Source of the DNA: Euwallacea fornicatus
Taxonomy: Eukaryota > Arthropoda > Insecta > Coleoptera > Curculionidae
DNA length: 64,000 nt
Direction of reading: 5' to 3'
Assembly (NCBI RefSeq): GCF_040115645.1
Contig: NC_089560.1
Span: forward strand, 3,162,001 to 3,226,000
Each line of letters opens with the position of its first letter. The first letter of the stretch is position 1. The position numbers and the translations under genes were made by a program. The notes beneath the pieces were generated by a model. It was not told the origin of the DNA. It worked only from the letters and a program-made list of their open reading frames with translations, and made no database searches. Positions 1 through 10,463 of this stretch are shown here, one piece after another.

Positions 1-162
1 AGTCTAACATTTCTCACGAGTCGAAGAATAATGCCCGGATTTAACCAGTTTGTCACTGAATTTTTGGCTTTAAATGTTATTAAAACGTTCATATTTTTAA
101 AAAATTCTGCCAACTACAAAGAGACTAATTGCCAAAAACTGTAGATCATGGACGGTTTATTG

Positions 163-552
163 TATGTAGATAGCACCAGTTCAAGTGGAGACATAGGGAT
201 TGTGCAATTGGGGGGACCGCATAAGTTTTAGCGTGCCGGCGACAAAGACAAACAAAGTGAGTTGCAAGGCTGGTGGTTGACATGGGCGGAGTGAGTTCAG
301 CGTTACCAGATCGTTTACCTTTCTAGAATTTTTATTAACATAAGTTCCGGTAATAGATTAATATGATCATCCTTACACTGCTGCTCTATTTGAAATAATT
401 TAAATCTTAAGTATGGAAGTGGAGACGTAGAATGGTCTGACTTCCGTCCGGTATAGCCACCACCCTCGCAACCCACTTCATTGGTCTTTGTCGGAGGCAT
501 ATTAGACCTTGCACGGTCTTTGTCCGACCTGCACAATTTCTATAGTTCTTCT
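163..552. repeat. Foldback (long inverted repeat) element, copy 1
   Basis: Two inverted arms face each other. The left arm (about 163-330) and the reverse complement of the right arm (about 430-552) share blocks such as CACCAGTTCAAGTGGAGAC-like ends, TGGGTTGCGAGG-like cores and a (C/A)GACAAAGACCAA block. The same arms recur at 8.4, 11.8, 30.2, 55.7, 56.1, 59.2 and 60.0 kb, so this is a dispersed family. Apparent open frames here are made by the palindrome and have no recognisable domain. It is probably a non-autonomous TA-targeting element. Confidence 0.75.
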
Positions 553-1300
553 TAATTGGCGATAAAATATAAGCAATACAATACGTTGTATGATAAGAGG
601 GGAGAATGTCGTGGTCAATTCAGTTTTCTGTTCGATTCATTCTACTATAAAAAACTTCGAGAGTCTAAAAGAACGTCTTACCTCGCGAAAAGTATCCGTC
701 TTGTAGCTTCTAATAATTACTTGATTCGTTCAACGGGACGAATTTAATTACGTATCTTCGTGCAAAAAATAAAAGACGAGTAAATTAAAGATATCGACAA
801 TGGCCCCTATGTATAATGAAAGGTTAGTTGCGGTTAGAGAAACTGTAGAAAATCTGGAAAAATACTTTAATAAAGCTCGAAAATGTTATTTCTCATGACG
901 GACTTGCTTTAAAATTATGTTTTTCTGTCGAAGATCAGTGCTGGAAATATAAACTGACACACCCTCTATGTTGCACTGCAGACGAAGTGGTGAAGACAAA
1001 CAAATAACCTTTCTAATGTTCTCACGCGCTCTACTTCTTATAAGGAAATTAGTAAATAAATGCACACCTCCGCCATTTCATCCAGGCTCAGAAATCAAGT
1101 CTTCGTTCCTCATTATCTTTGAAGAGTAAAAATTGAAAAAATAACGCAGGTAAATAAACTGAAGCAAAAGTGGGATGGATGGTACCTACATGTGACTTAA
1201 ATATTCCAATTCGGTCTATTTTTATATATGTACTAAAATATCACAATTTTTTAAGTCCATAAGTTTGGTTAGCGTTGAAGCAACAACACACCGGTAACGC
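553..1300. other. Non-coding region downstream of the LRR gene
   Basis: No convincing coding region. It should contain the 3' untranslated region of the minus-strand LRR gene that ends at 1,301. I see no unambiguous canonical poly(A) signal; a TATAAA-type variant lies on the minus strand near 1,222. Confidence 0.4.
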
Positions 1301-2195
1301 CTAGGTGATCCTCAGCAGCTTTAGGAAATACAACATCAAATTCAAGTAACTACAAAAACTACTCAATCGCTCCGCACTGCTCGTGGTGTCCTTGGCCGCC
1401 TCCAGATTACCTCTGGTCACCTCTTCCTGGCACCTCCCTATGGAGTCAATGTCCACACTGCTCATTGGCAAACCGTTTACCTCCAAAGGAGATATGCAAT
1501 AGTTCTTCGAAACAAACTGAATCATACTCCCGTTGGCCAAAGGCCCGTCTAGAAGCGAGTGAATATGGCAGTCACAAGGGAAATGATTCTTTATCACAGT
1601 CAACTTCTCCACTTCTACTAACAGAGTTTCTGCTCGAGGAATTTCTAGGATGTGGTTGCCCTCAAAGCGCAAATGTCGCACATGTTGCTCCCACGTGAAA
1701 TTCAACCACTGTATTGAGTCAATTTTGTTGTTCAAAATATTCAAACTTCGCACGAAAGTCATATCGTTGAAAGCGTCCCCTTCGATGTTTCCTAAGTCTG
1801 ATTCTTGGATGGATAAGTAATTGACGTTGGTAAGGCCCCTGAAAATACCCCCTTTCATGCTCCTCAGGTCCATAAAGGCCAGCTGCAGATGCCCCAACGT
1901 GTCCAAACCGTTGAAGCAGTCCGGCTCCAGAATCCGAATGCCGGAAGGCAGTAAAATCTTGTCAATTTCCGTCATCCCTGTGAAGGCGTTGCTTTCAAGC
2001 TTGACTAAAGGATTGTGGCTGAGCACCAGTTGCTTCAAGTTGACTATTCCGGCGAAAGCGTAGCTCTCCACCTTTTTAATCTTGTTTGAGCTCAAGTAGA
2101 TGGACGAAATATTCTGCAAACCAGCGAAAGCAAAAGGGGATACCGTCTCCAGGGGGGTGTGTTGAATTGATAGATCTCTAAGCCTAGGCAGGCCC
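1301..2195 (-). CDS. Leucine-rich-repeat surface protein, exon 3 (terminal exon)
   Basis: Last coding exon of a three-exon gene, encoding residues 105-401. The exon follows an acceptor (TTGTTACAG) whose AG is at 2,197-2,196 and ends in TAG at 1,303-1,301. It carries about eight typical 24-residue LRRs (LxxLxLxxNxI with conserved AFAGL/F-GL turns). The LRRCT cap follows, with Cys at about 311, 313, 337 and 359 (PCDCH, NYC, GRC). After the cap come a Ser/Thr-rich linker and a hydrophobic C-terminus (about 383-399) followed by only a few residues, as in a GPI signal. N-glycosylation sequons such as NFT and NGS are visible. LRRNT-LRR-LRRCT proteins act in adhesion or ligand binding at the cell surface, and connectin-like GPI-anchored proteins are a reasonable comparison. 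I cannot assign an orthologue. The plus-strand open frames here are shadows. Confidence 0.9.
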
Positions 2196-2493
2196 CTGTA
2201 ACAATGATTGATCGCGTTAACGAGTTTTCATGCCACAGATATAAAACATCGATACAGCTGAGCAATTTAACTCAGCCTCAAAATAACTCGGATTATAGTT
2301 GTTTTCATTATCGTGCTTTCCGCACAATTTGCCATCCGGTCGAGTCATGGTTCTGTTTCCGCAGACATGTAATTTTCGTTTCGTTAAGAAAGTTGGCGTT
2401 TGCGAGTTAACTTTCCCGATATAAAAACTTTAGAGTTTTAATGGAATTCGGCTTTATTTTTCGATTAGGGAGAAGGTTGTGTAGTTTCCTTAC

Positions 2494-2681
2494 CTAAAAG
2501 CAAAAGGTTTGATCAGAGATATGTTGTTCCCGTCCAGGGACAATTTTTTCAAATAACGCAATCCCGCGAAGGAATCGCTCTTGATCACGGGAAAGTGATT
2601 CCTTGTTAAAGAGAGATGCTCAACTGTGGGCGGCAACAGTTTTAGAGGGATCTCGTGGAGGCCTCCGGAGTTACACAAAAC
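2494..2681 (-). CDS. Leucine-rich-repeat surface protein, exon 2
   Basis: Middle coding exon, residues 42-104. The acceptor reads ATTCCAG just upstream of 2,681 and the donor is AG|GTAAGG, with intron starting at 2,493. The exon begins VLCNSGGLHEIP, the second half of an LRRNT cap, and contains the first two LRRs (VEHLSLTRNHF and LKKLSLDGNNI). It ends with two bases of a codon. Exon 3 begins with the third base, restoring Arg-Gly across the junction (PFAFR|GLPRL), which supports the splice. The intron to exon 3 is 298 bp (2,196-2,493). Confidence 0.9.
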
Positions 2682-3342
2682 CTGGAATGAGAATTTTTAA
2701 TCTTAGACACTGTAAACACTCTAAGGCAGTTGATTCAATCGCAATAAAGCTTCTATCAACTAAATAATGAGAAAGAATAAAGGAAAAATAACGTTTGTAA
2801 ACATTACTGAAGGCCTTCAAATTAACTTTTAGAGGATGTCTTATCTCGGAGGACTTAATTACATTCTTTCTTTTACTGGACGTAAAGGGGGATCTAAAGA
2901 TATTGTTGCCTTTGTCAAAAGTTAATGTTGCCTATTTTCACAAAGTCGTTAAATAAAAACGTCGCAGAGTTTCTTCAGTTTATGTTTAAACAAACTCCAA
3001 GAATTTAGCTCTGTGCAGGTAAAAGAGGTAGTGGATTGTCGAGTCCGCCAGAAAGTTAGAGTAGATAGAGGGAATTAAGGGCCAAGTTATTAAGCGGCCG
3101 TGAAATTTAACATCGAAAACAGGCGAGTTTTCAAAGAAGCCACGAATCTGGCCGATATTCCATAGGGCTTTAACGCAGAGTTCCGAAGCTACCATGCAAC
3201 CGAGCTAATCTGACCTACCTGAGAGTAGAATGTAGGCCCGCTTTAACAACCTCTACTTGTGTGCGAGGCATTATTTCCAAACAAAATAACAAACCATTTG
3301 CCTTAAACGTATGAAGAACATTTGCTCTTCATCATGCAAGTA

Positions 3343-4311
3343 CAGCCAAATGGGATAAATTCAACATCTGCATATTTAGGCGTGTGTGGAAAAAAACAAC
3401 GAAACACGTCAATTTTTAGACTCTGAAATTACATCCTGCAACGTAAAAATTTCATCCCTAAATTCAACCCCCTTAGCGTGACGATTGCAACCCCCACATT
3501 TACAAATTGCAAGTGTGAGTTTGCGATACCTTGTTAAGAAGGTTTCTTTCATTCTCTGTTCAAAATTGCTACGTTTTTAGACGTTTTTTTTTTATAGAAT
3601 AATTGAAAAAAAAAGTAAATTCGCGTAATTGACGAAATTCTCCACAACACACTAAAAACTGATTAATTAATATCGCTTCGTTATTGGTAATAAAATAAAA
3701 CGGCAAAACAAATCGGTCTCCACGTATATCGACTTAGCTTTCACCAAATTGATGAATGGGGAAGAGACGATCGCCGGAATGGCCGGCACGATCACCCGAT
3801 CTTGCTCCGTTAGAGTTCTTATGGAGACACGTGAAGAGTGTGATGTGCAAAACTAAACCGCGCAATCTTGCGATTACGTCGGTCACGCCTCAGAGGTTGA
3901 CTAATGCCAGAAGACATTTTTAGTCTCGATTAGGACGTTGTCGAAAGGTTCGAGACGCGCATTTTGAACTTGTCATGGGATATTGAGATTGATTTGTTGT
4001 AATATTTTGTTACGTTATCAATAACAAAATGGTATTAGTTGTTAAGTTTTAAGTTTATTCTAGAGAATGTCGTCAAAGAAAGTTTAAAATCATAGCAATT
4101 TTAAATAGAGGACGAAAAACCCTTTCAAATGAGGTGTCGCAAATCTACACTTTGAATTTAAAAATTTAGGGGTTGAATTTAGGGATAATTTTTTTACGTT
4201 ACAGGATGTAATTTCAGAATGTGAAATTGACGCATTTTGGTATTTTTTTGCACGTACGTCGAAACTAGCAGATATTGAATTTTTTCCATTCCATTCGGCT
4301 GTTCCACCCCG
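3343..4311 (+). mobile_element. Mariner-like relic with long terminal inverted repeats, copy A (in LRR intron 1)
   Basis: TA-flanked element with inverted repeats of roughly 150 bp. The left end (AGCCAAATGGGATAAATTC) matches the reverse complement of the right end near 4,270-4,305. A block around ATTACATCCTGCAACGTAAA is mirrored near 4,195-4,215. The interior holds a decayed mariner/IS630 transposase C-terminus. In one frame from about 3,781 it reads WPARSPDLAPLEFLWRHVKS and then KPRNLA, a hallmark block around the third catalytic residue, with upstream stops and a frameshift. Its left 10 bp are shortened relative to copy B (38,983-40,010). It is a dead, internally deleted element in the first intron of the LRR gene. 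Confidence 0.85.
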
Positions 4312-4480
4312 TATAACAGGACCTTAAATGGTCATTAAGGCAACTAAAGTGGCTGGTATTTTGCAAGCATTCCCCCTTTTACCCTGAAAATTAATTATGG
4401 GAATATAAGGGTGAACGCGCTAAAAATCTCAAAAACTCTAAGAGCTCTTAGGAAAATTCAGTAAGAAAATTACCGCAAGA

Positions 4481-5166
4481 CAGGGTGTCCAGGAGAAAGA
4501 TTTACATTTTTAAAAAAGCAAAGCAGTATTAATTTTTGGAAAAGAAATTAAACTTCTAACTGAATTGCAAATCTAATTGAAATTCTGAAAGATCTAAATT
4601 TCTAATTAGTTCGTCTGTCAAGCTATCTAACTCATTTGTGTGAGTACGTCATTTACGTATCTCAGTCGCAATCGAGCAGTGGTCGCACACGTAAGAAACG
4701 GTGATTCAGCGGAAGCGGCTCGACGAGCATTCGATGTTCATTTCAACGTTGGTCTGCATGAAGCTGTGTTCTCAGTCATGCGATTTCAACATTTGGAGAT
4801 GTGTCCTGGCCTCCGCGGTCTCTCGACCTTGACACGCGTGACTTTTTCGCGGGGGCATTCGAAAGGGAAAGTCCATGAGCATAAACTCTGTACTTCGGAT
4901 GACTCGAAGACGGCGATTCGTAAAGAGGTGGCGTTGGTCACCGACTGGACACTGGACTGAGTGCGGGGGAGTTTCCTGGACAGAATCGAAAGTTGCATCG
5001 GGGAAGACGGGCGGGCGTCACCTTTCTGACCTAATTTTTCCCACGTGAAGCGAGTGGCGTGTCCCCGCAAACATGTCGGACACCTTTAATACGTTTATTT
5101 TTCCAAAAATTAACATTGTTCCGGTTCCTTTTTTTTTATGTAAATATTTCTCGTGGTCATTTTTTG
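4481..5166 (+). mobile_element. Internally deleted mariner/IS630-type element (in LRR intron 1)
   Basis: Starts with the common terminus CAGGGTGTCCAGGAGAAAG. The reverse complement of 5,130-5,160 carries a matching block (ACGAGAAATATTTACAT against AGGAGAAAGATTTACAT), so these are inverted ends. The open frame at 4,640-4,780 includes SAEAARRAFDVHFNV, a helix-turn-helix block seen at the N-terminus of some insect mariner-like transposases. About 40 bases on, a shifted frame reads SWPPRSLDLDTRDFF, the C-terminal catalytic block. The catalytic middle is therefore deleted and stops follow. Right boundary approximate. Confidence 0.65.
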
Positions 5167-5777
5167 TTTCGAATCGAAGCGGTTTGCGTTTCCGGGGTTT
5201 CCGAGGTGTCAGGTCACCTTGGGGAGTTGGAAACGAATTTTCTCCAACTCTTTCTAATTAGGGGAGCCGCAAAGTGGCCCCCGCGAACGGACTCTTTGTG
5301 CGGTGTTCGACTGATTGTTTTTCGAAATAGGTGTTTCGAACCCTCCGGGTGAACGGTAATCGAATAAAATGAACCGATAAATGGACGGCTTCGCGAAATT
5401 AAATTGTTCTTAACCAACAAATCATTTATCTAGGAGATGGCACTGAACACATTTGTCAGTCACTGTCGTGCGAGACTGATTGTTGCTTACCAATTTTAAA
5501 GCTATCCAGTTGATCGATTACCCCATCCTTCAATAGATATACGTGTATTCAATATCACCGGAAAATGAGGTTGCAGCTAGAAATAGTACTTTAATGGAAG
5601 AGAGCTGGGGAGGTGCCACGTGTCAATCAATCAGTCGTGCATTGACCAAAAAGTGATTTCCAATTGTAACTTTGGCGCTCACCCCATGAAGTGTTTCATT
5701 GCGATTCAATGTGCGGAGCGTAAAAATTTTCGACCTCGTTGCATGTTTCTCGTTCGAAAAAAGAAAATAATTCTTAC

Positions 5778-5900
5778 CTGAGTTTGCGAGAGACAGAGGC
5801 ATTCGAGCGGACAGGAAGGCAGCAGCGTTGTGAATGTTGCGACTTGAATGAAAATCAGGACAAAAACACAACTTGTTGCCAACACGCTTCCCACGTGCAT
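5778..5900 (-). CDS. Leucine-rich-repeat surface protein, exon 1 (start, signal peptide)
   Basis: First coding exon, 41 codons. It begins at ATG (5,900-5,898) with a hydrophobic signal peptide (about residues 4-27, rich in V, L, F, I) and runs into PSCPLECLCLSQTQ, the first half of an LRRNT cap. The donor is CAG|GTAAGA, phase 0. Joined to exon 2, the cysteines give C-x3-C-x-C-x7-C (residues 30, 34, 36, 44), the LRRNT pattern. Exon lengths 123+188+895 total 1,206 bases, exactly 402 codons including stop. ATG is immediately preceded by TTGTTTCAG, which looks like an acceptor, so an upstream non-coding exon is likely. The 5' extension in frame has no other ATG. No promoter is evident. Confidence 0.85.
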
Positions 5901-7057
5901 CTGAAACAATTGTAAAAATTACAATCCAAGGCGCAAAAAAATGCAATTTCGCATCAGACGGATGGAGGGCGGGAGTTTTTTAATTTTAATTTTAATTTTA
6001 ATTTATACCACTTTTTGTCGCCGGGCTTTATGCTGTTTAAGATCGATCAATCAATCACAATCGCACAAAAGTTCCAATTTGAAAGGGGTTTCTTAAGGCA
6101 TTTTCAAATTTAAGCTTTCCCCATTTATTATTCGGGCGTCATTTTTTCAGTTTGCAGCATCCAGCAACAAACTTTTATTGAAAATTCATTGTTGAGAGCT
6201 TTCGCAGGTTCGGGGGTTATTTTTTCCGCGTCAAAAGTTGGACGCTGTTTTCGTATCGAAATTTATAGCCTTCTTTGGATGTTTGATATAAAGCGTCTCG
6301 ACTGCCGTCTGATTTCAAGTGAACTTAACGATTAAGCGTTAAATCGCAAAGTAAGAGAATGGTTTTTTTTCGCCCGTACAACCGCTCTTTATCGACTAAA
6401 CAGCACCTAATAAATTCCGAACTAAAACTATTCGGAACACAACAGAAAATAAAGCAAGACCGCCTTTTGATGTTCTCCTTCGAGAGTTTTCAATAAAGGT
6501 ATATTGTTCAGCCGTACGTTGCATAAAATTGACATTGGAATAATAAATGAGAAAATATCGAGCCAAGGGGATTTCTAAGCGATCTTTTTATAGCGCGAGC
6601 TTTTATTAGTCACTCCGTCGTGATTAATTGTCGACTCGTTTGTTACAAACTCACTTGTGAATAGTTAAGCACTCTCTGTATAGCCTTTAATGGGTATGCC
6701 ATAAAGAGAGTGGGAGGAACCCGAGGAACTTAATAATCGTTTTATGAAGTTTCTGGCAATATTTCAGAGTACGATTGGGAAGCTGAAAGGCACTGAAGTG
6801 TTATTTCGAATCGTAACGCTCTTAACGCGAGGTTTCATTGATCCCATGGCCACGGCAAGGAACCGAAAGCCCCGCGACCAGTCCCATCTTGACCGGGAAT
6901 CGTCTCGACAATTTGCCAAAAAGTCAAAAGAACTTTCGTGAACCCGAAAATATCTCGGGAGGCAGCGGTCAATCTTTTTTTTTTTTTTTTAACGTCAAAT
7001 AGAGCCTCCTGAAAATCCTCCACCAGGCTCAAATTTAATAGCTAAATATTTGCAAAA
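5901..7057. other. Upstream flank of the LRR gene
   Basis: No coding region I can support. It holds a possible splice acceptor ending at 5,901 and a (TTTTAA)n tract at 5,976-6,004. The remainder is AT-rich sequence with homopolymer T near 6,977. The promoter or 5' non-coding exon of the LRR gene is expected here or further upstream, but no core element can be assigned. Confidence 0.4.
5976..6004. repeat. (TTTTAA)n short tandem repeat
   Basis: About four and a half tandem TTTTAA units directly upstream of the LRR gene start region. Confidence 0.9.
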
Positions 7058-8122
7058 CCTCGGATCCATTCCGGCATCTGGATCGATATCCGTCCAGATG
7101 ATTGTTCACGCATATTTACCGCCGATTCACAGATAACCGTTTGATTTTTTGTTTAACCAATTTCGTTTCCACGTAGGCCTCGGTCTGGATCCGTGTCGAA
7201 TGCTCTTTAAGAGTACGTGCGGGAATAGTCCCTGAAGCGCTCGACATGTAGATAGCGGTTTGTGTTAAACAGTACAGAGACCTAACCTTAAAAGGCTCAC
7301 GCCTAAAGTTTATCTGTGTTCGTTTTTGGAGTTGTTTTCGCCGAACAGTTTTTAGAGATTTCGCGAACGCGAAGAAAATTGTTCGTCTATACGTGATTGA
7401 TTTCTCGATCCTGCTCCGGGCGAGTCCGGTTCTTCGTTGACCGCTTTGAAGTATTGGGCGGAGGAGTTTAGTCGCCCCGATCGTACCAGCTGCCAAGACG
7501 AACTCCGCAGTGTTCGACCCCGCGACATTCCAGATCTGACCGCTCCAGGAATCGTGGTCAAAATCCACAAAACCGTACTGGAAGACGGGCCTTTCACAGA
7601 GCACTATACATCGTATTTCGACCGGACAATTCTATGTACGTGAGGGAGCTAGCTGTGAGTAAGGTGGGTGCCGCGACAACCCACGATTGAACAAAAACCC
7701 TGCCGTGAGGATGCTTCGAGGGAGCGTTCGGCAAAGTTTCGCAGCAATAAAACCGAGTTTCCGCGTCTATTCGTAACCGCGCATGAAGCATGGCTCCATC
7801 ATTGCACACCTAAGACGAGAAAGTAGTCAAAAAACGACCTCAACGGGGAGAATCGGCTCCGAAGAAGGCGAAAACCGTCGAATCTGCAGGAAAGGTGATG
7901 GCGTCAGTTTCTTGGGCTGCATGTGGGATCGTTTCCATCGAATATCTCCCTAAAGGAAGAACAATAAATGGGGAATATTACAAACATTTACTCTGCGGCG
8001 TTTGAGCGAAGAAGTTACGAAAAAGCGACCGCCGATCAAAGAATCCAGGTGCGTCGACAATGTAATATTTCCCACTTTTTTTCCTTTGAGTGTAAGATCG
8101 GACACTTCCGGAATTATCCTCG
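7058..8122 (+). mobile_element. Mariner transposon relic (family M1)
   Basis: Mariner transposase pieces in shifting frames on the plus strand: TSCQDELRS and IVVKIHKTVLEDG (about 7,485-7,590), RWVPRQPTIEQKPCRED (about 7,660), VTAHEAWLHHCTPKTRK (about 7,770, the first catalytic block with D replaced by H), then SAPKKAKTVESAGKVMASVSW and IVSIEYLPKGRTINGEYY (about 7,855-7,985). Sequence then jumps to the family 3' terminus (AGATCGGACACTTCCGGAA, ending CCTCG at 8,122), so the second and third catalytic blocks are deleted. The left end near 7,058 only loosely matches the family 5' terminus. Related copies are at 20.4, 36.0 and 51.7/53.9 kb. Confidence 0.85.
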
Positions 8123-8365
8123 CAGTTAGCGCCAATCGTTTTTAAAATTAATTTCTTCGTAGGTTTAAGTTTAATCTAGACTAAAATCATGCAGATTTAT
8201 TTCAAACTCAGCTCGCCTGGGAAAATTATTAATTATGTTGTTGTTTATGTCAGTTTACGTTTAAATTCCTAGCAGCTCTCTCTCTAGGAAAGCAGTCAGT
8301 CTGATTTTATATTCAAAAGACAGTCACATTTTAGATTCATTCACGCGTTTATTCTGGAATATACG

Positions 8366-8985
8366 GGTATTACTAGTTCAAGTACGGACACGGGAATTGC
8401 GCAAGTGGGATAAGGACGGCATAAACGTTATTATGCCTACGACAAGGACCAACGAAGTGGGTTGCGAGGCAGGTGCCCGAAGTGGGCGGAGTCACAGTTC
8501 AGTGTTTTGCCAGATTTCTCACCGTTTCAGGATCTTCACTCACTTATAAATTAATGCACATTTTCCCATTATAGCATGGCTCAGCTACGTCGTTAATGAA
8601 TGTAATATGATACAACGATCTGAGTTCGCCGATATTTGCTAAAATCTTTTGGTAGATCCAACGCTGAGCTGGCAACGTTGACTGTAGTCTCGAGACGAAA
8701 TAGATGATATCGGAAAATAAATAAATTTACCAGTGCAGGTAGAACATGTAAGGAATTTTGATTTTAACGCGCAAGAGTTATTGTGTTTTCGTATTTTTCC
8801 ATTTATTTACATTGCTGCTTTTTTTCTGACATTAAAAAAAAATTCCATTCCCATGAAGGTAACGAAATCGATACTAATCTAAGCATCGAAGTGCGGACGT
8901 CAGCCGGCTTGAATCGGCGCACTTTGTCTCTGTCGGTGACATATTAAATCTCGTGCGGTCCTTCTCCTACTTGTGGAATTCCTCC
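8366..8985. repeat. Foldback element, copy 2
   Basis: Left arm about 8,366-8,545 (ACTAGTTCAAGTACGGACAC, AAGGACCAACGAAGTGGGTT, GGGCGGAGTCACAGTTCAG). Right arm about 8,815-8,985 in reverse, ending in GTGCGGTCCTTCTCCTACTT. The inner part of the right arm (AATCGATACTAATC) is shared with the copies at 56.0 and 59.3 kb. No coding capacity. Confidence 0.75.
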
Positions 8986-9419
8986 GTTACGAAATAAAGC
9001 GGCGACACCCGTACGATTAAGAAGATGCATCGTTCACAACGAGCTGTCACACACTCTGGCCGCTCACGAAAGTAGTTTCGCCCGTTTTCTCGATTTTTCG
9101 TAATAGTTCCACGAAGATATGAAGAAAAATTCACAAACAGAGAAGAATCGCTTCTAAACGGTTTTCTGACACTGCGAACACAGAGTGATGCGAACGTAAA
9201 CTATTCAGTCCAAAACCGTGTAGCTGTCCCTTTGTGGGAGCCCCAAATCTCGATCACGAGAAAGGATCAAACATTCAGTACTCGAGCCAGATGACACAAA
9301 ATCGGTTCCTCCCATCCCACCTTTGGCTTTTCCACCCACCAACCACGCTCGGTTCTTCACCGGACCAAACAATTAACTATTCCCAAAGCGCGACATACAT
9401 GTTAAAACACAAATGTTAA

Positions 9420-9438
9420 GTGCGGCGTTGCCGCTTAA
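9420..9438. repeat. 19-bp exact repeat, copy 1
   Basis: GTGCGGCGTTGCCGCTTAA is repeated exactly at 11,467-11,485 with unrelated flanks. It contains GCGGC-GTT-GCCGC, a small perfect inverted repeat. Confidence 0.8.
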
Positions 9439-10421
9439 TTCAAATCCTGCAATTTGGGTATTTCGAGCGAATCGTTTGTAATTAATGAACGAGGAATGCG
9501 TACAGGGACAATGTTAAGTTAGTAGTTTTGCACCTCTCTGAGGTTGAGCTACGTGGCATTTTCAGGGCCTTTCTCGCCGTTTCCCTTCTGTTGCTTAAGA
9601 CCGCGAAACCACGAAATTAAACACGTAATTGATCTTTATTTTTATACCGCAAAAAAATCTTTAAAACACTTTACACCCATTTAGCGAAAGTCCGAAAGAA
9701 CGGACCAAAGTGTCTGGAGCAAATTAAGTTATCTCATCCAGGAGATACAGGCAACTTCGGAAAATAGGAAACCCTGTGACCGCGTGAGCAAAAAACAAAC
9801 GACAGTAAATTAGAGCAGGGGTGGATTTTCATTGTGCTTCGTAATACGTTCGGTGTTCGCCTTTATTTTGCTACATCAGCAGCTTTATGGGTAGCATTAT
9901 GGAACTTTAGCGTTAATATCGCACAAACATAATTAATAATTTGCACACAAATAAATCTCTGATATCACGATATAGAAAGTTTCCGCATAGTATTGTGGTG
10001 CGCCTCTAAATATGGTTAAATAGAGATTAATAAATTTTCAACTTGGCTTTAAATTAGGCAAGATCAACATACCGCGAGTTAATCCTGCAGGATTTCAGGT
10101 AGGTACTAATGGTATTAATTAACAGTATTACTATAAGCTCGGAGAGCTAGGTTTGACTACGTTCTTTCGGCAAATAGAACTGCGACTCTGAAAGTTAATA
10201 TTATCATATTTGATTGGATGAGCTTGTGCGTACACCCATATTTCTTTCATGGAAATTATTCCGGGGCGGGCGATTTCACCAGGAGTTTCGATTCCAGTGA
10301 CCTCGTGCCACAGTGAGCTGACCCTTTGCTGAAAATTCCACCCTTCGTTGATAGGTTATTCGAACTAAACTTTTCACTTCTCAGTATCGATTATGTCCTT
10401 AAATATACAGTGCTCGAAAGC

Positions 10422-10463
10422 AAAAAAAAAAATAAAAAAAAATAAAAAAAAATAAAAAAAAAA
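10422..10463. repeat. A-rich 10-bp tandem repeat
   Basis: Poly(A) interrupted by T every 10 bases (10,433, 10,443, 10,453). Confidence 0.95.

Noticed and set aside
5901..5909. Earlier LRR start codon in frame (position 5,909)
   Set aside because: The codon there is TTG; the first ATG in frame is at 5,900, directly after an acceptor-like TTTCAG.
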